Counted from the first letter of the stretch, positions 16,461 through 26,229 are shown. The stretch: 64,000 bases of DNA from CAWUKT01 sp964352215 (GCA_964352215.1 CAYGRE010000003.1:108963-172962); one strand, 5' to 3'. Numbers and translations are program-made. Notes: generated from the sequence alone by a model not told the origin.

Positions 16461-16547
16461 TCTTTAGGGCCATTTGAGGGAGGTTTTTTGGGGAATTCCC
16501 AGGCAATATTTTTAGTAAAGGGGGCTTTTATGAGATGTTCGGGGTAT

Positions 16548-17066
16548 CTACTCCTTCGCAAACTTCACCAAAAGCTCACAATCTGTCTCCGTCTCAAAGG
16601 AAGCGGTCCGCTTCCGTGCTTTGTTGTAGACATAGATGCTGGGGACTTCACTGTACCCGAACCAGGTATCGATTGAGAATTGGGTGTCTCGGGCCATGTA
16701 TACCTTGTTGGGCATTTCCATGAAGTACTTCTTGAAGAAATTGACATTGTATTCAATCTCCATCGCCCAGGAAACCCAGATCATGGTAATTCCTTTGAAC
16801 AGGTCTGGATTTTCAGAAACCATCTTCGCCTGCTTGTTACAGTGGTCACAATCGGGGTCAAAATAGAACACGATGACCGGTTGCTGAGGCAAAACGGCGG
16901 GCGTAAGCGTACTCCCATCAGGTAATTCAAAAGCAAATTGAGGCAGGTCGGCACCGATGTCTTTCAGGGTGTTGACATTGGGTTGCTTTTCATGGGCCTG
17001 GGCGAAACCAAAACTTGCGATCGCCATAAATGCCAAAACGAGGAGCGTAGTATACTTAGATTTCAT
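16548..17066 (-). CDS. Thioredoxin-fold (redoxin) exported protein
   Basis: 172 aa. The ATG at 17066 gives a proper signal peptide (MKSKYTTLLVLAFMAIASFG, cleaved after AQA); the frame's earlier ATG at 17174 lies upstream of a good -7 box at 17107 and is less likely. A TlpA-like thioredoxin fold is shown by IVFYFDPDCDHCNKQ with the CxxC site CDHC, and EVPSIYVYNKARKR near the cis-proline. It probably acts as a periplasmic thiol oxidoreductase; the partner is unknown. Confidence 0.83.
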   Translation of the reverse strand: MKSKYTTLLVLAFMAIASFGFAQAHEKQPNVNTLKDIGADLPQFAFELPDGSTLTPAVLPQQPVIVFYFDPDCDHCNKQAKMVSENPDLFKGITMIWVSWAMEIEYNVNFFKKYFMEMPNKVYMARDTQFSIDTWFGYSEVPSIYVYNKARKRTASFETETDCELLVKFAKE

Positions 17067-17106
17067 ATCCGCGTGCTTTTTTCTACTTACTGAGCAAGGA
17101 GTGTGC

Positions 17107-17114
17107 CAAATATA
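17107..17114 (-). promoter_or_regulatory. Candidate -7 box for the redoxin gene
   Basis: Minus-strand TATATTTG lies 41 bp before the ATG at 17066 and supports that start over the upstream ATG. Confidence 0.55.
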
Positions 17115-17180
17115 AACGAAAATAAGGATTGCTTGTTTCTTAGTAGAGAAAACAAAGAAACAGGCAACGAGCACAGCGTA

Positions 17181-17209
17181 TTTGCGTAGGTCTAAATATT
17201 GTATCTTTG
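17181..17209 (+). promoter_or_regulatory. Promoter for the small membrane protein gene
   Basis: TTTG (17181-17184), a 17-bp spacer and TATCTTTG (17202-17209) match the Bacteroidota TTTG / TAnnTTTG promoter. The ATG of the next gene lies 20 bp downstream. Confidence 0.7.
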
Positions 17210-17228
17210 AAAAAAACGTACTGATTGC

Positions 17229-17435
17229 ATGAAACTGTCCGTATATACTGGTTTGGTGATAGGCCCGCTGATGATTGGTGCTGGCCTGGCCATCCTCGGT
17301 GCAGTACTCGATGAAAGGTCATTTTTGGCCAACAACAGAGAAATAGCCCTGGCTATGGCAGCGGGGTTCGGCATTTACGGACTGTTTCGGTTGGTGAGGA
17401 GTATCATGGCCCTGATCAACCGAGGAAAAGAGTAG
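17229..17435 (+). CDS. Small two-helix membrane protein
   Basis: 68 aa with two predicted membrane helices (GLVIGPLMIGAGLAILGAVL and IALAMAAGFGIYGLFRLVRS) and a basic tail. It has no family I can name. It is supported as a gene by the -33/-7 promoter just before it and by its place ahead of the next plus-strand gene (42-bp gap), with which it is probably cotranscribed. Confidence 0.7.
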   Translation: MKLSVYTGLVIGPLMIGAGLAILGAVLDERSFLANNREIALAMAAGFGIYGLFRLVRSIMALINRGKE

Positions 17436-17477
17436 TGCCGCAAAGGACAAGCTTAAAACCATAAGGAATAGAAATAG

Positions 17478-18944
17478 ATGATGAATTCGGTAATAAGGTG
17501 GGGAATGGCGTTGGTCTTGCTGTTCGGAGTAAAAGAACTCCATGGGCAAGGTGTAACCGCACGCCTGGATTTGGGACGCAAGGAAGCCAAACCGACCCAC
17601 ATCGAATACGTTCCTGCCGATGGCGGCCTGGCCACCTTTGGCAATATGAGCCGTAAATCCAGCCGCTACCTGGGGGTGACCAAATACGACGCTGCCTTTA
17701 ACCGGGAATGGTCCAAGGAAGTGCTGGTGCAAAATGGGCGGGCAAATGTGGAACTGGTGTCCATCCTGGGTGGAAATATCTTCGTGTTCCTTTCAGAGTA
17801 TATTCCCCGTAAACGAGCGATTCAGACTTCTTTTACCCAGCTCGACCTGGAAGGAAATGTCCTCGTGGACCGCGAGGTGATCGACGAACTCCCCAATGAA
17901 AAAGAGGTACGGGTTGACCTGAAATTTACCCGTTCGATCAATAAGAAGAAGCTCCTTTGCTACCGGAACCTCGACAATTCCACTAAGAAGGAAAAACTGC
18001 TCTATTACCTCTTCGATGCTGAAAATGACGAGATCATTGGGGGTGAAATCGAAATTCCTTACCCTGATGATAAGTTTCAGGTACGCCAATTGATCGTCAG
18101 CAATTCCGGTCAGATCTACTTGCTCGGCAAGTTTTACCTGGAAAACCGGGTGAAGACGCCTGATGATTTTGGGTTCAGCCTGTACCGCTACAAGCCAGGG
18201 GTAGCCGCGGGTGAGATGGTGGACATCGAATTGGGTGAGCTTTATATCACGGACCTGGTCGTCAAGGTAGACCCCAAAGAAAATATCTTTTTGGCGGGTT
18301 TCTTCTCCCACCGGAGTACAGATGAGATTGCCGGTACAGTATTCTACCGTCTGAATGACAAGCTGGAAATGGAAGTGACTTCTGCCCAGCGGTTCCCTGA
18401 GGGGTTCTTTGGGCAGTTTCTCAATGAGCGTCAAGTTGACCGGGGAAAGGAACTGCGCAATTTCTTCCTGGACAATATTGTGCTGCGCTCTGACGGTGGG
18501 GTCCTTCTCATCGCGGAGAAATACTATACGACCTACAATTCCTATATGGACATGTATGGGTACTGGGTCGATCAACGCATCCACCACTACGATGAGATCA
18601 TCGTCAATTCAGTTGCTGCCAATGGCGACCTGGAATGGAGCGCGATAGCCGACAAGCGGCAGAGTTCTGAATTCCGTGAAACCCTTTCTTACCTGGATGT
18701 GGTCAGTGGAGCCAGCCTCTTCCTGATCTATGGAGACCAGCCCCGCCGGGCCCCGCGTACCTTGTACTACCGCGAAGTGGGCCTGGACGGTGAAGTCAGT
18801 CCCCGGGAAATCCTACTCGAAAAGCCTTCCGTAGATGATTCTTTCTACCCCCGCTTCTCCGTACAGATCAGCAATTACGAAGCATTACTGGTTTATTACA
18901 AAGAGAAGGAAAAGGTCTATTCGGTGGTGAAGATGGAATTCTGA
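17478..18944 (+). CDS. Exported protein of unknown function, probable beta-propeller
   Basis: 488 aa with a signal peptide (MALVLLFGVKELHGQ). I do not recognise a family. The body alternates short beta strands with repeated sequences such as 'YVPADGGLATFGN', 'ILGGNIFVFLSEY', 'VSNSGQIYLLGKFY' and 'VDPKENIFLAGFF', which suggest a propeller or similar repeat fold. There is no T9SS tail, so it may stay in the periplasm. It follows the small membrane protein gene, and a strong bidirectional terminator ends it. Confidence 0.75.
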   Translation: MMNSVIRWGMALVLLFGVKELHGQGVTARLDLGRKEAKPTHIEYVPADGGLATFGNMSRKSSRYLGVTKYDAAFNREWSKEVLVQNGRANVELVSILGGNIFVFLSEYIPRKRAIQTSFTQLDLEGNVLVDREVIDELPNEKEVRVDLKFTRSINKKKLLCYRNLDNSTKKEKLLYYLFDAENDEIIGGEIEIPYPDDKFQVRQLIVSNSGQIYLLGKFYLENRVKTPDDFGFSLYRYKPGVAAGEMVDIELGELYITDLVVKVDPKENIFLAGFFSHRSTDEIAGTVFYRLNDKLEMEVTSAQRFPEGFFGQFLNERQVDRGKELRNFFLDNIVLRSDGGVLLIAEKYYTTYNSYMDMYGYWVDQRIHHYDEIIVNSVAANGDLEWSAIADKRQSSEFRETLSYLDVVSGASLFLIYGDQPRRAPRTLYYREVGLDGEVSPREILLEKPSVDDSFYPRFSVQISNYEALLVYYKEKEKVYSVVKMEF

Positions 18945-18962
18945 GGATTGCTGGTTCGAAGA

Positions 18963-19004
18963 AAAACGGTCGCTCCGAGGATAGTTCCTTGAAGCGACCG
19001 TTTT
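18963..19004. terminator. Bidirectional terminator between converging genes
   Basis: 12-bp stem AAAACGGTCGCT / AGCGACCGTTTT with an 18-nt loop. It has A-rich and T-rich flanks, so it can serve both the plus-strand gene ending at 18944 and the minus-strand gene ending at 19037. Confidence 0.85.
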
Positions 19005-19036
19005 CTTTGGCTCTGTCCGCGATTCCCAGCGAACGC

Positions 19037-22000
19037 TTAATTCTTCTTAACAAATCGGAAGGATTGTGAAACCGGCTCCGTACGACTCTGTACCTGAATG
19101 AAGTACAGCCCATCCGCCAGTTGATCCACCGGGATGCTCAGTTCTGCGGCACCGCTTCCGATCTCTTCGCTCCAGTCCATGACCAGCTTGCCCTGTGCAT
19201 CCATCAATTTCAAATCCAGTACCTGGGCCTGCTGGCTGTAGAAGCCAATATTGACATCCTGGGTGGCAGGATTCGGATAGAGTCCTGAGAAAGTCAGGCT
19301 CTCAGGTGAACCCCACAAGGTCACGATATCAGAGTATTCGTAGGCACCATCGAAGTCAACCTGGCGAAGACGGTAGTGGTACAGTGGCGCCTGGAGATTG
19401 TTGTCCTCGTCAGAGTAGTAACGGGTCTCGTCTGAATCACCATTGCCGGGGATGCGGGAAATGGAGGTGAAGTTTTCACCGTCCGCAGACCGCTCCAGAT
19501 CAAAGTAAGCATTGTTACGCTCGACTTCAGTCTCCCAGGTCAGGAGGTTGTATTCCCCGAAGTGCTCACCTCTGAAGACCGTGAGGTCTACTGCCAATGG
19601 AGAAGCCTGGGCCACCCCAAAGTTGGAGAAGCCGTTCATCCCCGTTCTGCGGGTAATATTGGCTGTACTTGCCGGGTCGCAAACACCGTTTTGAAGTGCC
19701 CAGCCACTGCCGTTGTTCCGCATGACGGTCCAGAATGCGCCGGGATTGGTGTAATTGTTGTTGTAGAGGGTTGCATCATAGGTGCCCGAATTCGGGTTGG
19801 CACCAGCCGTCAGAATCCAGTTGCCATGGTTCAGGGCCGGAAGGTCGTAGGTGTACCCACATTCGAAATTGCCCAATGGTCCGGGGAGCACGCCATAAGG
19901 TGCGAAACTGGCATCGATGAAGGGGATCGTGGTTGCGCCTGTAAAATTAATATTTGCCCGTTGGTATCCGGTGGTCGCTTCTCCGACCGGGAAGTCAAAC
20001 GCTCCGGTGGCGGAAAGGAAGCGGCGGAGGTTGCCCTGGACATAGCTGGAAGCATTGCCAGTGGAGACGGAGCCGGGGGCGGTGTTGTTAACGACCACAC
20101 TGAAACCACCGGTGATGATAGGCCCTTGTAGCAGGGTCAGGTTGCCACTGGTACCCAGTCTCATTTCGGCATTCAGGTTCACCCCGGCACCGGTATTGTT
20201 CATGGTCACATTGTTCAGGACCAAGGGGCCACCGGGATTGTATTGCTGGAGGCCGTTGCCGGTGAATTCCAGGGTGCCGGTAGTACCGACATTGGAGAAG
20301 GTGACGCCAGCCGTGGAATTGGTGAAGTCACCCCCCACTGAAATGTAGCGGCCATTGGTATTGAAAATACTGGTAGGATTGGGGATGGTGAATGACCCGG
20401 TCATCTCCAGGTTTCCATTCAGGTTGACGACACCTGTGGTCTTGTTGATGGTCAGGTTGCCGAGGCTGTTGGCACCGGTGAGGTTGCCACCGATCTCCTG
20501 AACACCAGCGCCCACCATATTGATGGTCGAGGTGGGATCACAGACGATGGACCCCAGGTTGAAGAGATCGCCACAGACATTCAGGGTGGCTCCCGGACCG
20601 AGGGTCAGGGTGGCACCGGGGTTGATGGTCAGGTTGTTGACGTTCTCGGTACCCGTGATGATCGGCATGTTCAGTGGACCTCCGACGATAACCCCGTCGG
20701 TTCCACAAGCAGGTGCATTGCAATTGCCCCAGTTGCCTACATCATTCCAGGTGGTGTTGATATTTCCGCCCCAGGTCACAGAAGTAGGGGGGGCGTAGTT
20801 GATGACACCGACGGGTGTATTGGAAAAGTCGAGTGAAAATCCGGAGGAGTTCCCTGAGAAGTTCTGTACGCAAAGGATGAACTGGTCGCCGGGGAGGACG
20901 GCTACGCCGGGGGCAAAGGCAGGATCAAAGCAGTTGTTGTAAGGGGCGGGAGCGGTACCGGCACCATTGGCTCCGGTGACACCGTAAAAACTGTAGTTGC
21001 AGGCGGCGGCGCCTCCACCTCCAGAGGTGTTGATGGCCGCACAATTGGTAGCACCAGTACCGGCAGTTTTCCAGAGGACAAAGTCATAGTCGGTTTCCGC
21101 ACCACAAGTGGCAGGACCACCGTCATTGGGGAGAATCACGAAAGACAAGTTTCCGGCAGCTGCGATGTCAATGGTATACCAGGCTGAGTTCAATTCGCCC
21201 GTCGTACAATTGCCAGCGCCACTGAAGTCGCAGGAATTGCCGGTGCCGGAGAATCCGGGGTTGCCCACCGTCATCACCTGGTTACAGGCACTGATCGACT
21301 GGGTGATGCTACAATCCTGACCCGGTACGACCGGGTAAGGTTGGGTGCCATCTACGGCGACGATGGAGAAGATGCCTTCGGTAGAACCGTTGCCATCAAC
21401 AGCGATATAATAGGTAGTGCCGGGAGTCAGGCCGGTGGCCTGGATCTCAGATGAAGTCAGGTTGTTTCCGCACAGGGTCATATTGACATTGCAGAAGAGA
21501 TTGGTCAATGAACCACAAGGGCCGGAATAGAGGCCGATCTGGGTATTGGCGAGGGTTCCGGAGAAGGTCCGGACATTGATCTGGCCGGAGGCTGGTGCAA
21601 TGAAGCTGTACCAGACGGTGTTGACACTGCCGGTAGACCAGCAGGCGGGTGCCGCAGGTTCGAGGGCTGCTCCTGAACAGCTATTGTCTCCAAAGACAAT
21701 GGTTCCGGCGGTCAATGCGGTCGCATTGCAGGGGACATCGTTCGGTTGGCCGGGGCCGTTCGAGGTGATGTCGATGTCGTAGTTGAAGTTGGGTGTGCCC
21801 ACCCAGGAATCAACAATGACATAATAGGTGCCAGCCGCAGGCAGGATCACGGTTGCAGTTGCGGTGCCGGCTGAAGCAGGGCCACCGGAACCAATGCAAT
21901 TGGTGGTTCCTACGTCAGGGCAACCATCGTAAATCTGGAAGCCAACATTGTTGTCGGAGGTATTGCTCAGGGTAACGGTAATGCACTCATTGGAACTGGT

Positions 22001-23446
22001 CGTCTTTACATATTCGTAGACCTTGTCCTCTGAATCTTCATAGAATGTACCGCAGGACCCAGGGTCGGCATTGGTGTAGTCATTGGCCATACACTGGGTG
22101 CCTTCTCCGGTTTGGGAATAAGGCAGGCCGGAGACGACCACCGGGTTGGCACAGTTGGTACCCGCAGCCCCGGCCGCCGAGCTTGTAATGTCGATGTCAA
22201 AAGCTGTACAATTGACGGTGGTGGTACTGGATACCAGAATGTAATAAGTACCCGGAGCGGAAATGGTAGCTCCCAGGGTAGGGTTTCCAGAGGGAGAGGT
22301 ATTTTGACCGATACAGACAGCACCGACTGCATCCGGACAAGCGTCCAGGAGGAAGACGCCAACCCCGGCTCCGGGAGTGGTATTGGTGACATCAATGACC
22401 AAACATTCACTTCCCGGAGAGGTGTATTCGAAGACATAATCGTCTCCATCCATATAGGTACTGCCGCAGGCATCCGCATTGTCGTATTCATCACCATAGC
22501 AACAGGTGGAAAGTCCGGTATTGGTATAGGGCAATGAGGCGATAGTCTGAGGATTGCCGCAGGTACTTCCCGGCAATCCTGCAGCAGAAGTGGTGATATT
22601 GATGTCAAAATTGGTGAATTGATCACCGGCGCAGAGGGGGTTGGAGGAGATGACGAAGTAATACGTACCCGGTCCAATCGTGATTCCTCCGAAAGAGGGG
22701 TCCTGGCCGGTGGCAGTGGCGATGCAGTTGGTTGCCGGGTTGTCAGGGCAGCCATCAAAGAGGAACAGACCTCCACAGGTAACGGTGTTGGTCAGGGCCG
22801 CACTGATACATTCGGTGGTAGCCGTCGTGTAGGAGTAGACGAAATCGTTTCCGGTGATGTCGTTTCCGGCACATGTGACGGTGAAGTCGTAATTGTCACC
22901 ATAGCACTGGGTAGAATTTCCCGTAGAAGTGAAAGGGAGGCTTGCGATGGGAAGAGGCGTTGTGCAGGACGATCCCAGGGTGCCGGGCTGGGAGGTAATA
23001 TTGATATCAAAGTTTACAGATTGGTTGACAGAGCCAAAGCTGGAAACGATGATGTAGTAGGTACCATTGGTAGGCAGGGTGATACACAGTGGAGGCGGTG
23101 GGGGCGTGGTCAAACTGGTGGAGGCTCCCAGACATGCACCACCCGCATCCGGACAGCCATCCAATACAAAGACTGCGGTATATGTGGTGGTATTGGAAAG
23201 GGTAATATTCAGTTCGGTAGGCCCGGAGGTATTGACAATCTGGTAGACATAATCGTCACCGGTCATCCAAAAACTGCCACAAGACATGGTCTCGTCGTAA
23301 TCGTCACCTGTTCCGGCAGTCGTCTGACCAACGGCAGTATAGGGAAAAGCCGCAATATTGGTTGCGGTAGCACATGTATTTTGAGCAACGACATCGGTTG
23401 AGAACAGCAGGAGCCATCCCAATAGCAGCGGGTAAATTTTACTCAT
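19037..23446 (-). CDS. Large secreted protein with four PPC-like repeats and a T9SS type A tail
   Basis: 1469 aa, signal peptide ending DVVAQ. Four repeats of about 130-140 aa fill residues about 22-570; each starts like CxxxxxIASLPY(T/S)xTG and ends GTYYxIVSS...NFDIxITS. They match the pre-peptidase C-terminal style and the Cys-rich DGCPD loop. Two further domains follow (about 575-900), then a beta-helix-like region with LTINPGATLTLGPGATLNV and TLEFTGNGLQQYNPGG, and finally the T9SS sorting domain (SGLYPNPATQDVNIGF...RFVKKN). No enzyme domain is visible, so adhesion or matrix binding is likely (inference). Its promoter is not apparent. Confidence 0.85.
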   Translation of the reverse strand: MSKIYPLLLGWLLLFSTDVVAQNTCATATNIAAFPYTAVGQTTAGTGDDYDETMSCGSFWMTGDDYVYQIVNTSGPTELNITLSNTTTYTAVFVLDGCPDAGGACLGASTSLTTPPPPPLCITLPTNGTYYIIVSSFGSVNQSVNFDINITSQPGTLGSSCTTPLPIASLPFTSTGNSTQCYGDNYDFTVTCAGNDITGNDFVYSYTTATTECISAALTNTVTCGGLFLFDGCPDNPATNCIATATGQDPSFGGITIGPGTYYFVISSNPLCAGDQFTNFDINITTSAAGLPGSTCGNPQTIASLPYTNTGLSTCCYGDEYDNADACGSTYMDGDDYVFEYTSPGSECLVIDVTNTTPGAGVGVFLLDACPDAVGAVCIGQNTSPSGNPTLGATISAPGTYYILVSSTTTVNCTAFDIDITSSAAGAAGTNCANPVVVSGLPYSQTGEGTQCMANDYTNADPGSCGTFYEDSEDKVYEYVKTTSSNECITVTLSNTSDNNVGFQIYDGCPDVGTTNCIGSGGPASAGTATATVILPAAGTYYVIVDSWVGTPNFNYDIDITSNGPGQPNDVPCNATALTAGTIVFGDNSCSGAALEPAAPACWSTGSVNTVWYSFIAPASGQINVRTFSGTLANTQIGLYSGPCGSLTNLFCNVNMTLCGNNLTSSEIQATGLTPGTTYYIAVDGNGSTEGIFSIVAVDGTQPYPVVPGQDCSITQSISACNQVMTVGNPGFSGTGNSCDFSGAGNCTTGELNSAWYTIDIAAAGNLSFVILPNDGGPATCGAETDYDFVLWKTAGTGATNCAAINTSGGGGAAACNYSFYGVTGANGAGTAPAPYNNCFDPAFAPGVAVLPGDQFILCVQNFSGNSSGFSLDFSNTPVGVINYAPPTSVTWGGNINTTWNDVGNWGNCNAPACGTDGVIVGGPLNMPIITGTENVNNLTINPGATLTLGPGATLNVCGDLFNLGSIVCDPTSTINMVGAGVQEIGGNLTGANSLGNLTINKTTGVVNLNGNLEMTGSFTIPNPTSIFNTNGRYISVGGDFTNSTAGVTFSNVGTTGTLEFTGNGLQQYNPGGPLVLNNVTMNNTGAGVNLNAEMRLGTSGNLTLLQGPIITGGFSVVVNNTAPGSVSTGNASSYVQGNLRRFLSATGAFDFPVGEATTGYQRANINFTGATTIPFIDASFAPYGVLPGPLGNFECGYTYDLPALNHGNWILTAGANPNSGTYDATLYNNNYTNPGAFWTVMRNNGSGWALQNGVCDPASTANITRRTGMNGFSNFGVAQASPLAVDLTVFRGEHFGEYNLLTWETEVERNNAYFDLERSADGENFTSISRIPGNGDSDETRYYSDEDNNLQAPLYHYRLRQVDFDGAYEYSDIVTLWGSPESLTFSGLYPNPATQDVNIGFYSQQAQVLDLKLMDAQGKLVMDWSEEIGSGAAELSIPVDQLADGLYFIQVQSRTEPVSQSFRFVKKN

Positions 23447-23674
23447 TTCAATCTAATTTTCAGCGAAACACTTCAATAATACGCCTTCACACTTCATCTC
23501 TTCTTCACAAAAACTAAGCTAGCAGTGAACTGGTTTTTAGCATTATAAGGAGTTTCAAGTTACGAACTTTGCAGACAAGTCGGAACTTTTGGCCGTTTTG
23601 GCAAGGCATTTTAGTATTTTAGGGACCTGAAAAGCAGGCATTAGCAATCTTTGTGACGCTAATTTTTAAACCTT

Positions 23675-24196
23675 ATGAGTGACTCAAGCAACAACCTCGC
23701 CCTTAACCTGGACCATTGTTTTTCGACCGACTGGACTTTATGGGAAGGGCTTCAGGATTCCTGGTCCGGGGATGATGTAAAGGGTTATCTAGAGAATTTT
23801 TCCGAATCGACCCGGCAGGAATTGTTGGGGATGGGGCACGTGCTGACCGAATACCACACTTACGAGGGCCATGGCAGCCCCGGTAAGTCCCGGGCCTGGA
23901 TGCGGAACGGAAATCTGCTGATGTTGGAAGTGAATTACCCTCAGGTGGGAGTGGCTCCAGCAGAGATCATGGAGGCCTGGGGAAAGCCCGAAGGGGAAAT
24001 GGACTTCATCGATGGGGTCATGGATTATGAACGTATGGCCAAGGTTTATGCGTCGAAGGGGATGTGCCTGATGCTGACCATGAGTCAGAAGTACATCATG
24101 CGGGTACTGTTTTTTCAGCCCTGTTCTTACGATGATTATTTTGGAAGCCTGGCACCTTATATGCATACCGGGGACAGGATTGGGAACAGGTATTAA
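23675..24196 (+). CDS. Uncharacterised soluble protein
   Basis: 173 aa, without signal peptide or membrane helices. I do not recognise the family. It is acidic and aromatic-rich, with WSGDDVKGYLENFSESTRQELLG early and a C-terminal YDDYFGSLAPYMHTGDRIGNRY. It stands alone, divergent from the preceding giant gene. A poor -7-like sequence (AATCTTTG) is present about 30 bp before the ATG. Confidence 0.65.
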   Translation: MSDSSNNLALNLDHCFSTDWTLWEGLQDSWSGDDVKGYLENFSESTRQELLGMGHVLTEYHTYEGHGSPGKSRAWMRNGNLLMLEVNYPQVGVAPAEIMEAWGKPEGEMDFIDGVMDYERMAKVYASKGMCLMLTMSQKYIMRVLFFQPCSYDDYFGSLAPYMHTGDRIGNRY

Positions 24197-24312
24197 ATTT
24201 TCAGGTTGATTTGAAATCCCGGCGAGTCCATTTAGAGGCCACGGTGCCTTATCACTTGAAGTACTTTTAAAGGGAAGACTGATGCTTTAGGACCAGCTTT
24301 TGAGATTTAGAA

Positions 24313-24320
24313 TAAATTTG
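24313..24320 (+). promoter_or_regulatory. Candidate -7 box for methylmalonyl-CoA epimerase
   Basis: TAAATTTG (TAnnTTTG) lies 18 bp before the ATG at 24339, which suggests a very short 5' leader. It makes an initiation further upstream improbable. Confidence 0.5.
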
Positions 24321-24338
24321 AAATGCAAAGATCGAATC

Positions 24339-24740
24339 ATGAAGATTGAACATATAGGAATCGCGGTAAAAGACATTGCCAAATCCAACGCCCTCTTTGA
24401 GACCATTTTCAGAAACGGGCCCTACAAAGAGGAATTCGTGGAATCTGAAGCGGTAAAGACTTCTTTTTTCCAGTTGGGAGAATCCAAGGTGGAACTGCTG
24501 GAAGCAACCGCGGAAACCAGTGCCATCCATAAGTATATTGAGAAAAAGGGAGAGGGAATTCACCACATCGCCTTTGAAGTAGAAGACATTCACGCCGAGA
24601 TGGAGCGTTTGCGTGGCGAAGGGTTTCGTATTCTCAATGAGCAACCTAAACGTGGTGCCGACAACAAGTTGGTCTGTTTTGTCCATCCCAAGGATGCAAA
24701 CGGGGTTTTGGTGGAGTTGTGTCAGGAAATTCGGGAGTGA
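24339..24740 (+). CDS. mce: Methylmalonyl-CoA epimerase
   Basis: Interconverts the (R)- and (S)-methylmalonyl-CoA epimers in the propionyl-CoA pathway. 133 aa of glyoxalase/VOC fold, starting MKIEHIGIAVKDI with the metal-binding His. GIHHIAFEVEDI and the C-terminal VLVELCQ supply the other ligands. The ATG at 24339 is chosen because the -7 box TAAATTTG lies between it and the earlier in-frame starts. No mutase or carboxylase gene is adjacent. The stop abuts a converging EamA gene. Confidence 0.93.
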   Translation: MKIEHIGIAVKDIAKSNALFETIFRNGPYKEEFVESEAVKTSFFQLGESKVELLEATAETSAIHKYIEKKGEGIHHIAFEVEDIHAEMERLRGEGFRILNEQPKRGADNKLVCFVHPKDANGVLVELCQEIRE

Positions 24741-25649
24741 TTATTTTTTCATATTCACGACCCAAACACCGGCCAGGATCACTGAAAAGCCGAGAAAATG
24801 CTGCCAGTTGAGGGTTTCATGGAGGTAAAAGACACCCCAAAGTACCGCGATGATGGGTATCGTATAGGTCACCGACGAGGCAATGATCAGGTTGGAGATT
24901 TGCAGGAGTCGGTAGAATAGGATCAAGGCAAATGCAGTTCCCACGGCTCCTAAGAGGGCAACATAGGTGAATGACTCCCAGGCAACCGGGTTTGTTTCCA
25001 TCGTCTCCAGAAAATGAGAACTGGTCAGTATATAGATCAGGGCAGGAACTCCCACCGAGAAAAGGGATATCGCGGTAATGCCAATGGGGTCGGTATCCTG
25101 AAAATAGGTCTTGGTGAAATTGACCGAGAGGGCGTAGAAGACGGTCGCAATGACGATGTAGCCACAATACTGGATGTAGAGCCAGGTGTCTGTTTCTTCT
25201 CCGGCGGTTAAATCGAGGCCCCCGGCAGACATCAGCAGGATGGTCCCGGCCAGGCCGATGAAGATCCCAATCAATTTGAGCATCGGAAACCGGGTGTTGA
25301 AGAAGATGGCTGCGATGACCACGGTAAAGATCGGGGTCATGGCATTGAGGACTCCGGCGACGGCGGTGGGGACCACTTGTTCCGCCATGGGGAACAGGAT
25401 GGCGGGCAATCCACTGCCAGCGATACCGATGATTGCGAGGAGCAGTATCTTTTTGGGTGGGACTTTCCGGATGTATTTGAAGAGGAATGGGCTGAGGAGC
25501 AGTCCTGCGATGGCGAGGCGCAGTGCGGCAATTTCAATGGGGTAAAATGATTCCAGGCCCAATTTCATGAGGAGGAATGAGCTGCCCCAGATGACGGACA
25601 GGATGGCCAGGAGGAAGATTGCCAGCAGGGTATTGGAGCGGTTTCCCAT
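24741..25649 (-). CDS. EamA-family (DMT superfamily) membrane transporter
   Basis: 302 aa with ten predicted membrane helices in two homologous EamA halves. The N-terminal LLAIFLLAILSVIWGSSFLLMKLGLESF and the second-half IAVLWGVFYLHETLNWQHFLGFSVILAGVW are standard for drug/metabolite exporters. The substrate cannot be told. It is convergent with mce (1 bp apart) and may be cotranscribed with tadA, 44 bp upstream. Confidence 0.9.
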   Translation of the reverse strand: MGNRSNTLLAIFLLAILSVIWGSSFLLMKLGLESFYPIEIAALRLAIAGLLLSPFLFKYIRKVPPKKILLLAIIGIAGSGLPAILFPMAEQVVPTAVAGVLNAMTPIFTVVIAAIFFNTRFPMLKLIGIFIGLAGTILLMSAGGLDLTAGEETDTWLYIQYCGYIVIATVFYALSVNFTKTYFQDTDPIGITAISLFSVGVPALIYILTSSHFLETMETNPVAWESFTYVALLGAVGTAFALILFYRLLQISNLIIASSVTYTIPIIAVLWGVFYLHETLNWQHFLGFSVILAGVWVVNMKK

Positions 25650-25693
25650 GGGTCAGGGTTGCGGGATGGTCGTGGGTTGTGGCAGGTGTGGGA

Positions 25694-26158
25694 TCATGAG
25701 TTGCGACGGCTTTGGAAGAATGCGCGCATCAAGGCGGCGGCTTCCTCTGCGAGGACGCCAGTGACAATCTCTGTCTTGGGGTGAACGAGTTCACGGGAGA
25801 ATCGGCTGTATCCGAACTTGGGTTCGGTGGCGCCGAAGACGATGCGGTCGGCGCGGACCCAGCGGAGGGCGCCGGCACACATGGCGCAGGGCTCCAGGGT
25901 GACGAAGATGGTACAATCGTCGAGGTATTTGCTTCCGAGGTAGTCCGAGGCGGCGGTGATGGCGAGCATTTCCGCGTGAGCGGTGGCGTCCCGCAATCGT
26001 TCCACCTGGTTGTGCCCCCGCCCGATCACCTTGTTTTGGGAGACAACGACCGCGCCGATGGGGACCTCGTCTTCTTCAAAAGCGATTTCGGCCTCCTGCA
26101 AAGCCTTCCGCATAAAGTATTCATCGGAGAAGATCCCGAATCCATCGGTCAATGACAT
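25694..26158 (-). CDS. tadA: tRNA adenosine(34) deaminase
   Basis: Converts adenosine to inosine at the wobble position of tRNA-Arg(ACG), using zinc. 154 aa, with the HAE motif (His61, Glu63) and the PCAMC motif (Cys91, Cys94) of the cytidine deaminase-like fold, spaced normally. The C-terminal AFFQSRRNS is standard. The adjacent transporter is unrelated in function. Confidence 0.93.
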   Translation of the reverse strand: MSLTDGFGIFSDEYFMRKALQEAEIAFEEDEVPIGAVVVSQNKVIGRGHNQVERLRDATAHAEMLAITAASDYLGSKYLDDCTIFVTLEPCAMCAGALRWVRADRIVFGATEPKFGYSRFSRELVHPKTEIVTGVLAEEAAALMRAFFQSRRNS

Positions 26159-26180
26159 GGCGCGAAGATAGTGGATTTTG

Positions 26181-26229
26181 GGATGGAATGGGAAGGAATG
26201 GAGAAGGAATGGGGATGGAATGGAGAAGG
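26181..26229. repeat. Purine-rich GGAATGG repeats upstream of tadA
   Basis: Short degenerate units of the type GGAATGG(G)A(A)GG fill about 50 bp just before the tadA start. No function is visible. Confidence 0.7.
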
